From Phragmites australis (lineage: Eukaryota; Streptophyta; Magnoliopsida; Poales; Poaceae), in assembly GCF_958298935.1 (NCBI RefSeq), contig NC_084938.1, positions 131,501 through 195,500 on the forward strand: a DNA stretch of 64,000 bases, in the 5' to 3' direction. Below, piece by piece: positions 11,181-23,927 of this stretch (positions within the stretch are counted from its first letter, which is position 1; each line of letters starts with the position of its first letter). Both the position numbers and the translations under genes were made by a program. The notes below the pieces were generated by a model. It did not search any database, was not told the origin of the DNA, and saw nothing but the letters and a program-made list of their open reading frames with translations.

Positions 11181-12249
11181 CGCAGTTCGTGTGCGTGTCG
11201 GTGCTGCCATGGGTCTGGGGAATCGGTGAGTTGTCAGGTCGATAAGGTCGTTCCATTTTTGGTACTTTGATTCAAGCAATATCTGCTTTGGAGCTACAAA
11301 GTTTTCTGGTTCATTCCCGTGCATTTTTTTAATGCGATTCTGACTTTCCCTCTCTTATTCTTTTCCTTCTAATTTACTTAGGTGCATTTTTGATTCCTCT
11401 TAGGTGCTCTATCTTTTGATTCTCCTTGAGGTGATCTTACTCTCCTTTACTCTGGTGAAATGTTGATATGCAATTTGAGTCAGTGCGTTAAATGTTGATA
11501 TGCAATTCAGTTTCTCTAAACCTACATAAGACCATATACTGCAATATCAATCAAGGAAATAGGCAACATACGATTCTCTTCTTTGGATGTAGCTTTAGAA
11601 TTTTTTTGAAACTAAAATAGCTTTAGCATTACATGCTGTCAATTTGTGGAAATCAATTGTCCATATGTATCCCTCCAGTACAAAGAATAAATCCAGGACC
11701 ACCAAACACAAATAGAATAGCATCCAGTATTTCAGACAATAAATATCGGTAATTGAAGCATTTTCCTATGGAAGATTGAGAATGGTATTACCAGGACACT
11801 TTAAATCATTTAGCCGCAACTTACTAGCATTGACAAGCCCTCAATAGAGACTTTACAAGGAAAAGAAGGATACAAGGGACAAACATGCAAATGAAACGTT
11901 GCTTGCAAGAAACTGAAACAGCACCAGCAAAATCCACGCATACCTGACATCATACACATTTAATCTTTAGTGTTGTATGTATACATTATTAGCTCTTGTG
12001 GTTCATTATATTTGAAAAACATATGAACCTTGATAAGGACTTTGAAGGGATCAATACTATGCCTACTATGTTGATTGCAAAATATTACCAGATTTTCTGA
12101 TATTCTTCCTTTTGTAGGTATGCTTCTTTTCCTGATTTTCTAATATCCGTAGTTCCTTTTGGAAAGCTGCCAGGATATATAGGTATGCTTCTTTTCCTGC
12201 TGGCTCAGATGTAAACTATACAGTTCTTTCCGTTAGCCATTTTAGAGCT

Positions 12250-15200
12250 TTATTATGGTACCAAGCAAATATATGGCACTATGAACTTGAAGAACAATGG
12301 CTTGTAGAAGGGTACCAATGTTGCACAGATTATGAATTTGGAGATGTGCCAAGGATTGTAGTTGATACAACTGATCCAACAGTGGATGCGCAGGTTGTGA
12401 GGAACCATCCAAATAGTATTCTAATTAATCATCAGGAGGATCATTATTCATAATCACAACCTCGACGATTAAACAGAATACTATTCCGGTAGTCCCGGCA
12501 CGTGTTTTGTGCCCAGGATCGGAACACATGCCTTCCAACTCAAATATCACAACACAGTTTAATAGAGAGCAAGTAATTAAACTGGATTACAATTCTTAAA
12601 CAAGCAACTGCTTCCATAATTTACAACAAAAGAGGAACAACCACAACTACGCAGCGGAAGATAAACCTATACAACAAAAGAGTATGGAGCCGTATGCCCT
12701 TAGTCTCCATACCAAAAGCGCCGGAGTTCGGAGTAGAAGGTGCTACTCCTGCCCGTCACCCTGATCGGCAGGCACAAAGTAGCCGAACACAGCCTCTTCC
12801 TCGCCAACCTGCGAACCTGAAAGCAACTTAAGGGCAGCACCCTTAGTACGAAAGTACTAGCAAGTCTTACACAGTATGAGTATATATATATATATTCTCG
12901 ACTCCAAGGATCATGCATTTAAAGATGTAGCAAGGATTAAGACATGTTTAAATTCATTAAGCGGTAAGCAACCTAGACTCTAGGTGTAAGCAACTGAGTT
13001 AACCAACCACCAACTCAAACCTTGCCAACCAACTGACCATATCAGACATGTAAACAACAAGTGTATAAAAGTAAGCCAATACCACCAAACCACCGACCAC
13101 ATACCGACCAAACCACCCCAATCCAACCATGCCACAACCCACATCGAAACTCTACGACCAAACATGGTCGCTCAGTGGAGATAAGCGATAGCGATGCTCA
13201 TCACCGAGAGCGCGGCAGTTCGAACTGATTATACACCCTGCAGGGGGATACTCCTGGACCCACACGACACAGGGACCATACGGCTTGTGCCACCCACTAA
13301 GATGCACACAAGGGGGTACCCGTGACAACCTTTCCCAACCAGGCCCAACCATGTGGATCAACCATAGCTCGGCACGACGGTATTAGAACTACTCCCCGAG
13401 CAAACTAATACCGCTAAAAGCCCGGACTCAAACCGGACTCACACCGTCTATGACGAGGCCCACATGACCACGTCTGCGAAGGTAATCGGCTCGCCTACCA
13501 TTATATCAGCATGTGGTGAGTAAGGTAAGTGCTAAAGCCGACTACACCGATGATCGGTGCTTAACCGGTGAAAGCGGTCTACGGTGTCCGGGTTCCCTTT
13601 CCGAACTGCCTGAGGACTCCTCGTGAGCAGATGACACCCCTAACACCGCCCACACCTCGTCTCAACTCACCACTCAACAACTGACACATCATTAACATAA
13701 CCACAAATGTGAACAGGTAAAAAGCCCTAGGCTCGCGACAACGGTGGACGCCGTCGTCGACTTCTACCGGAAAGCCTAAGTACCACTAAGCATAGCGAAC
13801 TAAAATCAGACCGCGACGACACCACTAGGCTCCAATGGAATAACACATGACACGTGACCGAAATAGAAGAATGCATAGGCATAGGTTCTACCCAACTCGA
13901 AACCCGACACATGCAATGTATACATAAGCGTAGATAACATATTAGATTTTCAAGTAGACACGGTGCAATATGATAGATGCTTGCCTTGCTGCCCTAGCTG
14001 CTGCTCACAGCTACCCGAGTCACGATCACCACTGCGGGAACCTCCGGGGACAGCCTCGTTCGCCTCGCTCGCCGGGTCGAAGTTCCCTAAAAGAATCACG
14101 CATGCAATGTAATGAATATGAATGACATGCAACGAAAGATGCTTCACTGTAAGACAACAGTGGAGATGCAATGCACTTATGCCATGAGTTAAAAGCCTTA
14201 AGGATTTCCTGATCTGAATTATTATTCAGCATTTAATAACTTCCTAAATTGATTAAGCTTAACTCTCAGTTTAAATCTAAAAAGAAAACTAACTATACTT
14301 AACATGAGGGTGACCCTTTTAAGGAAACAGGGAACCCACTAATATAATTTACACAACTCTATTTATGGACCAACAAAACATGAAATGTTGAAAGATTGAA
14401 ACCATTTTGACAACTCACCAATCCTCAGTAAGCATTTCATAAACCCTAGCACTTTTACTGAACATGGCATAATTTAACAAGATTAACAAAGTTGGACTTA
14501 CAAATTTTGGACTCATCAAAAATTGTTTATGAATTATTGAAGATTAAACACATTTAATTAATTGAACAAATTTAATTATACATTTCACAACACCTAGTAT
14601 TTTTCATGTGCAGAGTATGATGATACAAGGCCAACAAAATTAGATTCATCAATTTTGGAAATACCAAACTTTAATTATAAATTATCAAAGCTTAGACATA
14701 TTTTATTAATTCAATAATTCATAGCACACATTTCATGGCCACTGGTATTTTTAGTGGACAGATCATGATACAACAAAACCAACAAAATTGGTTTTAGGAA
14801 ATTTGGAGCTCTACACAATTTCCTCTGCACTTTTCAAGTTTTCAGCCGATTTATCAACTAAATAAATATTCATTTCGCAATTTTCGATTTTTTTAATACT
14901 TAAATACCCTAAACCTTTTTCCACTCGGGTTCGGCCAGCTGCTGCGACTGACAGTGGGGCCGGCGTATTTTGACCCGAGTCAAAATCGACTCGCGCCCTG
15001 GACACTGCGCAGTGCGGCCGGCCGGGGCTCGGTTCGTGCCCGCCGGCGGTGAGTGGCGCAGGTCAGGCGGCCGGGAGGGACAGCTGCGGCACCAGCACGA
15101 GCGCGCGGATCCATTTGAGGCCTACGCGGTCGCTGGCGACGGCCGGAGGATGGTCAGCGGTGGCGGACAGCGGGACTTCATGGCGGCGGCACGGCTTTGC

Positions 15201-16392
15201 CTCGCCGTCGGCGAACGGCGGTGCAATAATCCTAACCGAGCACCCTACGCGTTCTACGCAAGCACGTGGACCTAACGGCGCGTTTGCCAGCCGACGAGCT
15301 CGACGACGGCACGGCTGGCGGCACGCGCGGGGAGGCGGCGGCGGCTCGGTCATCGCGGACACACGCGCCGATGACGGGACGGGAGGAAAACGGCGCGCGC
15401 ATAAGGTGTACAGGAACACGGGGAAGCTCACCGTGCAGCAGGTTGGGCCGGAGAAGCGAGGGCACGGCGGTTCGACGAAGGGCGGCGGAGTTCGGCTGTC
15501 GCCGTTGGGGAAGAAGGCGTAGATGGCTCCAATCCTTGCGGGAAACGGCCGGGGAAGGAGGGGAAACGGCGGAGGAGCTCGGGGCGCTCTTCCCTGCGGC
15601 TCCACTGGGCTCGGGCTCGAGGGAGCTTGCCGGTGGCGCGTCGGACTTGGCCAGCGGCGCGACGCAATGCAGCTCGGCGCTGTGGTGTGCTGGGCGACAG
15701 GAAGAGCAAGCGAGGGAGAGAGAGATATAAAGCAGAGGCGAAGGAGGAGATAAGGCCTGGGCCGATCTTTTGGCCGGCAACGTGGAGACGGCCACCGAAG
15801 TCAAGGATTGCGGCACCGCCTTGCTTTGTGAGAGCGGGAGAAGGGGGAGCAGAGGCTGTCTGAGCGAAGGGGATGACAGGTGGGGCCGACGAACAGTGAC
15901 CGCCAGGCAAAAATACCTTCACTACTTTGGTTATCAAGTGGAGGTCTTACTGTGGTCTAAAAATTGTGGAACAAATTTTGTTGGCTTCTATAAATCATGA
16001 ACAATCCATTTTACCTTGTTTGACCCAAAAAGCTTGCACCAAATTCAAATGAAAATTCTCTAAAGAGGCAAGCTTTTCTAACTTGTTTTGATTTTTATGC
16101 CTTTAAAACAAATCCCAAAAATTTGGGAAAATTCATTTATATTCTCTTCCTGACATCTATTAATTTCTAAAATTGTTTCCAGCCCTATGTTGTATAGCAA
16201 TATGGTGAGTTGCTTGACAACGCATCAACTAATATTGATTTTTACAATTTGTTTAATTGAAAATTGAAATGCCTAAAATTGCTCAAAACCAAACAAATGA
16301 TGCTAATGACGCCCATTAGCACTTAACTACATGTTTTAGAAACTCTGGGCCGTGACACAGGTGATCGCTGCGAAGGTTGTTGGTTTCGTTAG
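12250..16392 (+). pseudogene. Unidentified gene-fragment exon, split by a solo LTR
   Basis: An open stretch reading LWYQANIWHYELEEQWLVEG, then YQCCTDYEFGDVPRIVVDTT and DPTVDAQV, runs to 12395 and stops at an LTR insertion. Taking out the LTR and one TSD copy continues the frame as IAAKVVGFVR at 16363-16392, followed by a plausible GTCGCA donor. Upstream, an exon-like piece FPDFLISVVPFGKLPGYI lies near 12130-12180. I do not recognise the family. The insertion makes the locus non-functional unless the LTR were spliced out. It may be a captured fragment rather than a resident gene. Confidence 0.5.
12391..16362 (-). mobile_element. Solo LTR, 3,962 bp (Tekay-like size and layout), TSD CAGGT
   Basis: The element spans 12396-16357, begins TGTGAGGAACC and ends GGCCGTGACA (TG...CA). 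It is flanked by an exact 5-bp duplication, CAGGT at 12391-12395 and 16358-16362. No second LTR, primer-binding site, gag or pol is present, so I read it as one large solo LTR. On the minus strand it runs AT-rich, then a strongly GC-rich block (15900-14960), then a long AT-rich tail. The 4.16-kb LTR at 26092 has the same order. LTRs of 3-4 kb in grasses are typical of Tekay chromoviruses (Ty3/gypsy); that assignment is inference. GC-block open frames are not supported as genes. Confidence 0.8.
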
Positions 16393-19300
16393 GTCGCATT
16401 TTGTAAAATGATCCACCTTTGCCTTTGCCTGATCTTAAAAGCTATTCTGTTTAGGACTTTCGGTCCATCTTCAGCATCCTTACTATGTTTTGTAGTGATA
16501 GATGCACTATGTTATCATTCTGTGGTTTTGATGCCTTTTCCTCCGTTTCATGATCTTTAGTTTTCAAATTACCTAATCAGATCCCAATCAAGCTAATCTT
16601 ATTTGCATGCATTAAGAGTATTGTAAATGGTCATATGTTGTACTCATACAGTCATAACATTTTAGTGGCTGCTATAGAAACCAAATTTGATGTTAAGAAG
16701 AGGCTTGCCACATTTTTTGTGCTCCGATTTCATCACAGCTCAGTTGTTTTGAACTTACTCCTTTCGAGTACCTAATGCACTGAATCTAATGCGTTGTCAG
16801 CTTTCAATTTCCATTTTATTTTTGTAGCCTTTTTGAGTTTCATTGGTCTGATGAAATTTGTTTTTGCAACATCAGTCTATTTTGGTGTCAATAACTCAAG
16901 ATCTATAGAACAGCCATTTCTCTTAAATTAGAGGACTGAAGTGTGCTGTTCTCTAAATATAAGGTTGCTATATTAGCCTAATAGGGATGCAATGTTACAA
17001 GAGACCTTGTCATAGTAATTTGTTCTTTGAAAAAAGAAGAAGTGCTCATTACCTTAGTTCATGGAATTTTAGCGGGTCCAGGTTGGCCTAACTTACTGGG
17101 ATGCCATGTTATTCCATCATTTCAAAAGTTCACATGTTTTAATGTTGAGTTTCGTAATGTTCTGACCTCATGATTTCAGATTTGAAAATGCTTGGTACTT
17201 TTGAAGCATATGTGTTTGAATTATTACTATGTTAAAGATCTTAAAAGAATGAAATCGAGCATGCTACCTGCTTCTTGCATTTCTACCTTAACAATTTCAA
17301 TTTATATTTTCAGTAGCTAATTTCTTTTCTAGATTTTTGTTTGTTTTCGCTCGTATTGGTGACATGCTTCTGAATATACTATCTTGCAACAATTTCACTT
17401 AATTATTTTTTGTTATGAAGAAATTTTAGGGAAAAAAAAGGATAAAGAACTCAAGAATTAGAAGGGGACATCACTTCAAACATGTATGTCCAGGACCTTC
17501 TATACACAAAGTGCACTTATTTAATGAATTAGAGTCCTGTAACTTGGCCTTGGTGGCATTTGCAGTTTGGATATGTTTTGCAGCTGCTTTCTTCTCTGTT
17601 GACATTATCTCAATGCATTTTTGGTATAATAAATAGCTGTATTGCACTCCAAAGATTGATTTAAATCAATGCATTTTCAGTACGAGAAACCAGCTGTATT
17701 GCAGTCCGAAGATCTATTTATTGACCAGTCTTTTGTTTATAGTTTTTCATTAAATCTTGTCTAGTCATTATACAATTTTTTTATTTGTTTGAGTTATTTA
17801 CTTCTGATGATCCTTAATGTTATTTAGTCCATTGGCATTAATTCCTCTTGCCGAATTGATGCCTGTTGCATTTGCTTGCAATAGATTGCTCTTTGGTTGT
17901 TTAACTAAAGACATGGTTGGGTAAACTTTATCAATCTCAAATGGAGGTGTGCTTGTGTTAGGACACGGCTAAATTTTCTGAAGGGCATGCCTTTGAGCAA
18001 TTGAGGCAACTGTGGGTTTCAAATTTGACATGATCCTTCTCTCTTGGAGCCTATGCGATCATTCCTTGTTGGTAGTTCTGTGCCTAGGATGGTCATTCGG
18101 ATGAGTGATAACCAGCACAGCTCCACTTGCAGCAAAAGCGAATCTAAGCCCACTTTATGCTATTTCACCTTTAGTGGTGCTGTCATTGCTGAAATTGTGA
18201 GATGACACCAAAAGCAGTCTTCCCTGCTACCATTTGAATAGTGGTAATCTAGATCTGTCTTCACATTATTTTATTTGAAAGAGGAACAGTAGGGGACTGT
18301 CTTCACATTGTTGTATTGATGTTCCAACGAACTCAAGAATTAACTTACTATTACCTTGCCTTGATCTACCATCTGACATCCGCCCTATGGTGCCTGGACT
18401 ACGTGTCCAAGATCATATGATTAACTTAAAACAATGACTATTAGGTTCAGTGTTGACTATTAGGTGATGACTGACATTAGGTCCATGGTTAAAACCTGCT
18501 TTTGTGAAAGACATTTGCTCCGAATGAGGACCTTTGAACCTTTTCTTGCTGCTCAATAAACTTTTTCGTTCTCATATTTTTTTCTTCACATCTTGAAAAC
18601 TTTTTGTAGACTGTCTTATTATAATGAATTAGAGTCCTGTAACTTGGCCTTGGTGGCATTTGCAGTTTCGATATGTTTTGCAGCTACTTTATTCTCTGTT
18701 GACATTATCTCAATGCATTTTTGGTATAATAAATAGCTGTATTGCACTCCAAAGATTGATTTAAATCAATGCATTTTCAGTACGAGAAACCAGCTGTATT
18801 GCAGTCCGAAGATCTATTTGTTGACCAGTATTTTGTTTATAGTTTTTCATTAAATCTTGTCCAGTCATTATACAGTTTTATTTATTTATTTGTGTTGTTT
18901 ACTTCTGATGATCCTTAATGTTATTTAGTCCATTGGCATTAATTCCTCTTGCCGAATTGATGCCTATTGCATTTGCTTGCAATAGATCGCTCTCTGGTTG
19001 TTTAACTAAAGACATGGTTGGGTAAACTTTATCAATCTCAAATGGAGGTGTGCTTGTGTTAGGACACGACTAAATTTTCTGAAGGACATGCCTTTGAGCA
19101 ATCGAGGCAACTGTGGGTTTCAAATTTGACATGATCCTTCTCTCTTGGAGCCTATGCGATCATTCTTTGTTGGTGGTTCTGTGCCTAGGATGGTCATTCA
19201 GATGAGTGATAACCAGCATAGCTCCACTTGCAGCAAAAGCGAATCTAAGACTAATAGGGATGCAATGTTACAAGAGTCCTTGTCATAGCAATTTGTTCTT

Positions 19301-19799
19301 TGAAAAAAGAAGAAGTGCTCATTACCTTAGTTCATGGGATTTTAGTGGTTCCAGGCTGGCCTAACTTACTGGGATGCCATGTTATTCCATCATTTCAAAA
19401 GTCCACATGTTTTAATGTTGAGTTCCGTAATGCTCTGACCTCATGATTTCAAATTTGAAAATGTATTGAGAGAACAGTAATATGTACATAATATGTCATC
19501 ACTCTTTAGTTTTTGTGCATCTGAACAAATAGAACATGTTGAGTCTTAGTACTAATTCTGTCAAGTAACCTGTTAGTGAAAGCTTAACGAGAAGAAAAGT
19601 AATCCGTCAGATACCTCAAAACTGTTTCTATGCTTGACCACACTACATATGAGTAGAATGTTCTTTTGTTTATTGCTTTATTTCTGACTTATTGCTTCAA
19701 TGTTAGTTTTATGATATTGGTCTATTATCCTTAACAAAGCATCTTGGTTTCAGAAACTTTGTTGACTGAGTGTATAATCACTGGTAGTTTGTCTCCCAG
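16393..19799. repeat. AT-rich, intron-like spacer with a permuted internal duplication
   Basis: There are no convincing exons. Two segments recur. Block A (about 17523-18160, opening AATGAATTAGAGTCCTGTAA) recurs at about 18625-19248. Block B (about 16976-17185, opening CTAATAGGGATGCAATGTTA) recurs at about 19249-19460. The order is B...A...A'B', with A' joined directly to B'. The copies differ by scattered substitutions, so the event is not recent. Confidence 0.75.
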
Positions 19800-21182
19800 A
19801 TTTCGTCTTCGAACAAGTCCGGGGGCCGCACACCACTCAGAAACATAACCAACACTACCGGCATAAGTATTGCAAAACTAATCCTGCCAAGTGTGGCAAA
19901 TTTTTGAAGACATCACATCAAACGGAAGATCACTCGTTACTATGTGCTCTTCCCATTTTCACCATGCTGACAAATGCATCTAAGTTAGTAGGCGAGCTTT
20001 GCAAATTTATCATGTCTATAGACCATGCTGAAACTTTGGAGTACGTCTATCTAATTCCATATAATATGTATTGTTTATATACATTATTTTTATTTGTTAT
20101 TGCGCCTAATGCAATACATTATTTTGTAGGAAAGAATGGATTCGGAGCTATGAGCCTCAACCAATTAGCTTAAGCCTAAAAAAGATACAGGAAATAATGG
20201 AAGTGCAAAAGCCTATGGACGAGGATTGTTTCAACATGGGTGTGAGGATGTTCGCTTGCGACGAGATCAACTTGTTAATGAACACCCAATATCACTACAT
20301 GGACCTTCAGTTCTGGGTACGATATAATATATTCATGTAATCACATAATGTTACGAGCTCTCTTATTTATCATAGTTGTTGTGTGACTTCGGACGACATC
20401 CAAAATATAAAAGGAAGCTTGATGTCCAGTTGTTGGCAAAAACATTTGATACGTGGCCTGGGATGATGTACAATATTTCACAGTGCAAGTTGGTATGTTT
20501 TGTTTCGTTGTTTATTTGTGTCGTGGTTTAGTTTCTCCTAAAAATAGTGACTGTTGTTTACAGATTCTATTACCGATATGTCAACACGGGTATTTCATAC
20601 TATTTGCATTTGACATGGAGGCTAGAAGTGTATCGGTATTGGACCCACTGCCTATACCGGATTTTTTTAAAGGACATGAACCCATATGCTTCTATCTATT
20701 GAGAACTCTCAAAATTTCCAATAAATTGAATCTAGCTTTAGAAGTAGCAAACCCCCCGTGAATTGACAACATATGTGATTGGCGTCGTATACTACCAAAT
20801 TGTGTTCCAAAGACAAAGGATTGGTAAATTTCTTACAACATCGGTTATATCAATTAGACTATCAACGTATATGTAACAATTTATTCTTCTGCAGGTTCGA
20901 CTCGGGGTTTTTTGTTATTAACTTCATGCGCGCGTGGAACGGTAAACAACTACAACCACCGATTTGCACTGTGAGTGTTCTCAACGGAATTGTTGTTTAC
21001 ATTAAGCAATTGGACATCTGGTTATGCACTTTTTTTGACAATTGCAATGAAATATAATGCGATTACAGGATGTGCGCGAACTAAGAAAGAAGTTCTTGGT
21101 TGACCTGCTGAAATACAATGGGAATGAATCAAAAGACAACATCCCTGAAGTTATACAAGAATTTGTTAAACGCATAAGATAG
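19800..21182 (+). pseudogene. Ulp1/C48-like cysteine protease relic (Cys replaced, in-frame stop)
   Basis: Exons 19800-20040, 20130-20316, 20376-20492, 20564-20823, 20895-20970 and 21069-21182 (stop TAG) join in frame with GT-AG junctions. The third to fifth exons hold a C48-like core: a His region (ICQHGYFILFAFDMEARSVS), an Asp region (VLDPLP) and the nucleophile region FDSGFFVINFMRAWNG. In active Ulp1-type proteases that last motif carries Cys (DCG); here it is Ser. A TGA at 20759-20761 interrupts the fourth exon in frame, and coding resumes after it. Such Ulp1-like genes are abundant in grass genomes, often carried by transposons. The Cys-to-Ser change and the stop argue for a dead copy. 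Upstream exons, if any, were not found. Confidence 0.6.
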
Positions 21183-21356
21183 TGCATCATTTCGGAATGA
21201 GAGGAGATTAGTTGTGCTATTATTTTTGCTTATGACTATTGTACCGTTTAATTTTTCTCTTTAACTAAGTTTTTGCTCATAACTTTGGTTATCTATAATT
21301 GTAATAGGTTACCGTAAAACCTGTAATACTTGATGTTACCTTGTGCAATTTGTCTT

Positions 21357-21385
21357 CCGTTGCAACGCACGGGCACTCAACTAGT
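21357..21385 (+). mobile_element. Helitron-like 3' terminus (hairpin plus CTAG|T)
   Basis: CCGTTGCAACGCACGG can fold on itself. It is followed after 8 bases by CTAG at 21381-21384, then T. A hairpin about ten bases before a CTRR end, with insertion before T, is the Helitron 3' signature, and this hairpin wording is familiar from grass Helitrons. The matching 5' TC end was not located, so the element length is unknown. If it reaches back to ~10.2 kb, it would carry all the gene fragments listed upstream. Confidence 0.6.
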
Positions 21386-22286
21386 GTACTAGAAATTCCT
21401 TTTCATGCCACTTCCCCTCTTTCCCTTCATTTTCTAATATGCTGCAAACCTTAGGTTGGGATTTTGATGGTTTTTGCGTGGGATCAAGGGGATGCACAAT
21501 TAGGCCGCAAGGAAATTGAAGAATGGTTGATCTGGAGGAAACTTGTGATGTGTAAGTGGTCAGACGTTCTAATCATTTCCTTCTTGTATATGTGTGGTTG
21601 ATAGTTAAATAATTTTGTTGTTACTGGGTCGATCCTGCAACATATTATCGAGTGTTTATTTAGATGGAGTCGTATATGAGGAAGGATTTGAAGGCATATT
21701 GCAACGGGAAAAAAATGGGACACGGTAATTAATAGCAGAACATTTATACTCAGTTGTTTGTTAAAAGAGATTGACTTGTTTTATCAATGAGGAACACATC
21801 ATAAAGCAAATATGTGTCATCTTTATGGTTCAGGTCAATTTATAAATTTGAACATAGATGTTGAGCTAGCTGAGTTAGTTGAGTCTAATTCATTGTGAAG
21901 GTGGCTAAGTTTTTTTTATGGATGTGGTGGACTATGAGGTGAGGGATATTGTGGTTCAAACCCAAGAGGTTCGTCATGGAGCTGAATACGAAGCACCACT
22001 AGCATCAAATTCGGACAGTGATACAACTAGTCAAGTGAAGAACAAAAAGCCTTAACTTTCACGTTTCTTCACTGAATCGATCGAGACTTATTTTGAGAGC
22101 TTCTTTATAATCTAAGGAACATATCTAGAAAGTATTTGGAAGAAGGAAGCCACCAATCAAACCTTGGATCAACCAGCATCACATTGGAAGGTTGACAGGT
22201 TGTCATCATGTCTGTATAATACCTCCAAAGGCCACGATTGGTGCTAGATCGTGCCACACAAGGGGATGACACTCCAAGGTCCTCCC
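21386..22286. other. Intergenic, no recognisable gene
   Basis: AT-rich sequence with only short frames. I see no clear transposon ends before the solo LTR TSD at 22287. Confidence 0.4.
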
Positions 22287-23927
22287 CTATCTGTCGGTGA
22301 CACAGGAACCGGGGGTCCTCGAGTCCTGAGGCTAGGATTTGGTGAGGCGCATTCGGCGAGGCGCAGTTTCCTCGTTCGGCGCGGGCGCCAGGCGAATCTC
22401 CCTCGAATCCGTGCGATTGCCAGGCGCACTATCCTCGATCTGCGCGGTTGCCACACGCGCCGCCCACCTCGTTATCACGCTCCTCAGAAGTCGGAAGGAC
22501 GTGCGTCCGTTCGGCTCCCTGCTGGGCCATACCAAAGGCCTGGGCCAGAGACCAATGTCTAAAAGTAGGCCACATGGTATCGGTGCTGGGATCGGCCTCG
22601 ATGAAGACGAGGGCCCCATTCGCAGTCTTTGGGCCATCGCCTACCAATGGGCCCGGGAAGACCAAATACCGGGAAGAGAGTGCTCGGGGCCATGAACAGT
22701 AGCCCCCGAGCACTCAAGTCCTCCGACGACAAGAAAAGCCAAGTACCGGGAAGAGGGTGCTCGGGGCTGCGAACAGTGGCCCCCAAGCACCCGAGTCCCC
22801 CGAGGACCCAAGGGAAGTTAGTTCCGGGAGAGAGTGCTCGGGGCCGTGAACAGTAGCCCCTGAGTACTCGGTTCCCTGAGGACCTGAACAGCCAGTTCCG
22901 GGAGAGAGTTCTCGGGGCCGTGAACAGTGGCCCGCGAGCACCCGGCTCCCCAAGGACCAAGAAAGGGCGTGTCCATGAGAGAGTGCTAAGGGCTATGAAC
23001 AGTGGCCCCCGAGCACTCGGTTCCCCGAGGGCCCGAGAAGTCCTTCGCCGGTGGTCCCCACAGAGGCCCAGCGGTGAGGTGTCAACTGGTGAGAGGCCCG
23101 ATGCTGTATTTAAGAGGGTGCGTGGCCTGTCATCTCCAACTGCTCCCCCCACGCTCGTTACCGGTCCCTGCCACGGTCTGGCAGGGAGGCGTGGGAACAT
23201 TTAATGCACGGGTCCCATTGTGGGACATCCGGCGCGCCTCGGGATAACATCTCAGAACCCGAGGTGCCCCGCCTGCCGCCCTGCTGTGTCAGGCCCGCTC
23301 TGACCGGACGGGCACGCCGGGCTGCGGGGTCGCTGCCCGGTGGGCCCTCCCTACGACGTCCGTTGAAAAACGGCATGATGACGAACAAGATCGGACGGGG
23401 AGCATTTTCAACCCGCCCCGTCACCTCGCGCAGCAGCCCATGATGGTTGCTTTCCATTTATGGTGCCTCGGAACTCGCGCCATCCTTTCCGGGCACGCTA
23501 CCGCCCCGGCGGGTATAAAGACGGGGCGGGCTCTCCGGAGAAAGGGATGGAGTCAAGTTCAGTTCAACCAGAGACCAGTTCGGACCAACCGAAGATCAAG
23601 ACAATAGACGACGAGCACCGAAGAACTAGGAGCACGAAGCTCTAGGCTAGACAAATATTCTTGTAACCCAGCAAACACTCAGAGAGGCATTCTCAGAGCA
23701 TTTATAGCATACACACTGGAGTAGGGTGTTACGCTCAGTGCGGCCCGAACCTGTCTAAAAATCCCCTGAGCATTTACTACTTCCTGCATCCGATCCTTCC
23801 ACTCCACTTGCACCGCATTTACGCATATTTATTTCACTCACAAAACAGATTCAGAATCATCCCCCGGCCGAATCTCAAAGGGGTCCCTCCGGATCCCCGC
23901 TTGAGGAGTTCACCCTCCGACACTATC
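22287..23927 (+). mobile_element. Solo LTR, 1,631 bp, hairpin-repeat family, TSD CTATC
   Basis: The element spans 22292-23922. It begins TGTCGGTGACACAGGAACC and ends CACCCTCCGACA (inverted termini TGTCGG/CCGACA). It has an exact 5-bp TSD, CTATC, at 22287-22291 and 23923-23927. Between ~22676 and 23040 it carries about five copies of a 75-77-bp unit. Each unit contains GTGCTCGGGG...CCCCGAGCAC, which can form a hairpin. A TATA-like GGGTATAAAGAC near 23510 may be the LTR promoter. Two sister copies lie at 26320 and 35386. The internal region is absent, so this is a solo LTR. Confidence 0.88.

Noticed and set aside
15049..15937. Several 150-190-codon frames on both strands
   Set aside because: They lie in the GC-rich centre of a solo LTR, overlap each other in many frames and have no domains.
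22676..23040. Regular hairpin repeats that could suggest a CRISPR-like array
   Set aside because: Units are adjacent with no unique spacers, and the array lies inside an LTR with a TSD in a plant genome.
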